6,697 nucleotides of DNA, taken from contig JAUVJB010000172.1 in assembly GCA_030592465.1 (NCBI GenBank), positions 1 to 6,697 on the forward strand, read 5' to 3'. The notes beneath the pieces were generated by a model. It had not been told where the DNA came from, did no database searches, and saw nothing but the letters and a program-made list of their open reading frames with translations. Shown here one piece after another: positions 5,164 to 6,697 of this stretch (within the stretch, counting starts at the first letter, position 1; every line of letters begins with the position of its first letter). The position numbers were made by a program, and so were the translations under genes. The stretch comes from Bacteroidota bacterium (GTDB lineage: Bacteria > Bacteroidota > Bacteroidia > Bacteroidales > B39-G9).

Positions 5164-6387
5164 ATGAAAAATATAAATAAAATAGCAACCGCAGGAAATA
5201 AAGGAAAGAAAGTACGTTCCGATTGTTTTATAACTCTTGAGATAACTTCTGAAGGAGGAGTAAATATTGATTTAATAAGCAAAGTAAAAGTGTTGTTTGG
5301 TAAATCAATTATTGAATTGTGTGAAAAAGAGCTTGATTTTTTCGACATTAAAAATGCAAATGTAAAAATTGAAGACACAGGTGCATTGCCTTTTGTGTTA
5401 AAAGCAAGAATTGAAGCAGCTGTAAAACAACTTATCGACACAGAAAAAGAGTATTTACCAAAAATGCTTGAAGAAAATAATTACGGCTCAACAAAAGACA
5501 GGTATCGTTTTTCGAGATTATATTTACCCGGGAATACTCCAAACATGATGTTGAATGCAGGTATTCACAATCCTGACGGTATTATTCTTGATTTAGAAGA
5601 TTCTGTTGCTCCTGCAAAAAAAGAAGAAGCACGACTTTTAGTTCGTAATGCTTTATTACAGGTAAATTTCTATGGTGCTGAGCGAATGGTACGCATTAAC
5701 CAAGGACAAAGGGGCTTAGATGATTTAAAATATATTATTCCTTATAATGTTCATCTTCTTTTAGTTCCCAAATGTGAAGATGCTAAGTATATTCAACAAT
5801 TAGACATAGAAATAGAAAAAATAAAAAAACAACATAATATTAATCACTCGATTTATTATATGCCAATTATTGAAAGTGCAATGGGAGTAGAGAAAACTTT
5901 TGAGATTGCTACAGCATCGACAAATGTTGTTTCAATAGCAGTTGGTCTTGAAGATTATACAGCTGACATGGGTGTAAGAAGAACAAAACAAGGTAATGAA
6001 TCGTTATATGCTCGAACGAGAGTTGTAAATGCTTGCCATGCTGCTAAAATTCAACCTATTGATTCTGTTTTTTCTGATGTTGCTGATATGGAGGGACTTA
6101 GAGAAAATGTTAAAACATCAAAATCATTAGGTTTCCAAGGTATGGGATGTATCCATCCTCGCCAGATAAATATTATTCAAGAAAGTTTTGCTCCGGAACC
6201 CGAGGAGATTGAAAAAGCTAAAAAAGTTGTTTTGGCATTTGTTGATGCTGAAAAAAAAGGACTTGGCGTTGTTTCTCTTGGTACTAAAATGATTGACCCG
6301 CCTGTAGTAAAAAGGAATCAAAAAATTATTGATTTGGCTGTAAGTTTGGGGCAACTGCCTAAAGACTGGATGAACGAATGCAATTAA
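5164..6387 (+). CDS. citDE: Citrate lyase CitD-CitE fusion (acyl carrier + beta subunit)
   Basis: This 407-residue protein joins two citrate lyase subunits that are usually separate. Residues 1-90 match CitD, the acyl carrier (gamma) subunit: AGNKGKKVRSD (10-20) near the prosthetic-group site and DTGALPFVLKARIEAAV (71-87), like the conserved DDKGAL...RAR block. Residues 113-395 are CitE of the HpcH/HpaI aldolase fold: RLYLPGN (118-124), DLEDSVAP (143-150), MVRIN with Arg177, IIES with Glu237, GLEDYTADMG with Glu263/Asp264, IHPRQ (330-334) and GLGVVSLGTKMID (366-378). CitE cleaves the citryl thioester carried on CitD to oxaloacetate and the acetyl thioester, with Mg2+. The likely phosphoribosyl-dephospho-CoA acceptor is Ser19. 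MIDPP replaces the more usual M(I/V)DGP. A linker at 91-112 joins the halves. No citF, citC, citX or citG is in the window, so the complex must be completed elsewhere or the enzyme has another CoA-thioester substrate. Confidence 0.88.
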   Translation: MKNINKIATAGNKGKKVRSDCFITLEITSEGGVNIDLISKVKVLFGKSIIELCEKELDFFDIKNANVKIEDTGALPFVLKARIEAAVKQLIDTEKEYLPKMLEENNYGSTKDRYRFSRLYLPGNTPNMMLNAGIHNPDGIILDLEDSVAPAKKEEARLLVRNALLQVNFYGAERMVRINQGQRGLDDLKYIIPYNVHLLLVPKCEDAKYIQQLDIEIEKIKKQHNINHSIYYMPIIESAMGVEKTFEIATASTNVVSIAVGLEDYTADMGVRRTKQGNESLYARTRVVNACHAAKIQPIDSVFSDVADMEGLRENVKTSKSLGFQGMGCIHPRQINIIQESFAPEPEEIEKAKKVVLAFVDAEKKGLGVVSLGTKMIDPPVVKRNQKIIDLAVSLGQLPKDWMNECN

Positions 6388-6417
6388 TATTTTATGATTG
6401 TCCGTATATTTACATAG

Positions 6418-6549
6418 TCTTTGCAAGAAAACGCCAAATACTTCGTTATTCTTGTTTTTGAAACAGTCATTTACGAAAGTAAATTCCTTGATTTTCATCC
6501 GCCAGCTGGCGGATCGAAAGCCTTGTCTTTGACGTTTTCTTATCAAAGA
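6418..6549. repeat. Inverted-repeat element with central palindrome, after citDE
   Basis: TCTTTGCAAGAAAACGCCAAA (first 20 bases at 6418-6437) matches the reverse complement of 6529-6549 with about three differences and one gap, giving terminal inverted repeats of a roughly 132-bp element. Similarity may continue weakly outside, at about 6400-6417 and 6550-6566. Inside are a hairpin ATTTAC-GAAA-GTAAAT (6469-6484) and a perfect 18-bp palindrome, ATCCGCCAGCTGGCGGAT (6497-6514), flanked by TTTC/GAAA. It carries no transposase, so it is either a small non-autonomous mobile element or a palindromic repeat that may also act in the 3' end of the citDE transcript. Confidence 0.65.
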
Positions 6550-6563
6550 TTTAAAAATATGGA

Positions 6564-6598
6564 GTTTCCGTGGATCACTTTAAAAAGTTGGGGGAAAC
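6564..6598. other. Imperfect hairpin between the repeat element and the last gene
   Basis: GTTTCC (6564-6569) can pair with GGAAAC (6593-6598), enclosing a second stem ACTTT (6577-6581) with AAAGT (6584-6588). No T-run follows, so it is not a standard terminator. It may be the outer part of the inverted-repeat element or a leader structure; the evidence is thin. Confidence 0.3.
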
Positions 6599-6628
6599 AA
6601 TATTTTTCCGATATTTGTAATTCACAAT

Positions 6629-6636
6629 TATATTTG
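6629..6636 (+). promoter_or_regulatory. -7 box immediately before the last gene
   Basis: TATATTTG lies here with only 4 nt (AATT) before the ATG at 6641. This is the same box and spacing as at padR, and implies a leaderless or nearly leaderless transcript. The -33 position reads TTC (6606-6608), a weak match. Confidence 0.55.
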
Positions 6637-6640
6637 AATT

Positions 6641-6697
6641 ATGGATATTAAGAAAAAACAACTAACAGAGATAATAAAGCTTCTTTTACCTCAAGAA
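6641..6697 (+). CDS. N-terminal fragment of an unidentified protein (runs off the window)
   Basis: ATG at 6641 opens 19 codons to the window end: MDIKKKQLTEIIKLLLPQE. The fragment is a basic, amphipathic helix without a signal peptide, so the product is probably cytoplasmic. It does not resemble the start of CitF, CitC or CitX as I know them. Such a helix would suit the start of a small nucleotidyltransferase-type protein, but 19 residues do not allow a call. A TATATTTG box 4 nt upstream supports this start and suggests it is transcribed separately from citDE. Confidence 0.5.
   Translation, partial: MDIKKKQLTEIIKLLLPQE

Noticed and set aside
5157..5441. 94-codon minus-strand open frame
   Set aside because: It is antisense to the conserved CitD domain and has no promoter or family features.
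6127..6546. 139-codon minus-strand open frame
   Set aside because: It spans the conserved CitE C-terminus in antisense and then the inverted-repeat element; it is an artefact of both.
6421..6651. 76-codon plus-strand frame starting with TTG
   Set aside because: It is a translation of the palindromic repeat element, with a non-ATG start, no family match, and overlap with the next gene's start.

Overview
The window comes from an AT-rich bacterium, most likely a member of the Bacteroidota, probably an uncultured or environmental lineage. Four things point there: no Shine-Dalgarno sequences before the starts, three exact copies of TATATTTG (the Bacteroidota -7 box TAnnTTTG) just upstream of starts, a PadR/HAAS/DUF4097-like gene cluster, and a CitD-CitE fusion. 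The genus cannot be named from this sequence.

Left part (1-1734, minus strand): a PadR-family repressor gene is followed after 2 nt by a HAAS/DUF1700-type membrane protein. After an apparent terminator come a secreted DUF4097-like beta-rich protein and the first 30 codons of a membrane-protein gene that leaves the window. The padR promoter carries a 21-bp dyad. An 11-bp exact match to its left half, again within a dyad, lies upstream of the DUF4097-like gene. This suggests that PadR controls two transcription units: its own, with the membrane partner, and the envelope-protein unit.

Middle (1735-4809): a 411-bp gene-free stretch holds a GC-rich, hairpin-prone island and a perfect 40-bp palindrome. 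An 887-residue secreted TPR-type protein follows on the minus strand. Its C-terminal two thirds appears to be four diverged repeats of about 105-120 residues.

Right part (4810-6697): the divergent intergenic region holds degenerate copies of a GCAAAGTCGCAAAG-type repeat, a CTCTGTG-type repeat and a 14-bp tandem duplication. On the plus strand follows a fused citrate lyase acyl-carrier/beta-subunit gene (CitD-CitE). Next comes a roughly 132-bp inverted-repeat element whose 18-bp palindrome shares its arms with the 40-bp palindrome at 1971-2010, and then the first 19 codons of an unidentified gene with a promoter almost touching its ATG.

The three gene blocks do not obviously work together. 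The best candidates for something undescribed are the two-site PadR circuit, the nested palindrome family and the structured island at 1811-1940.
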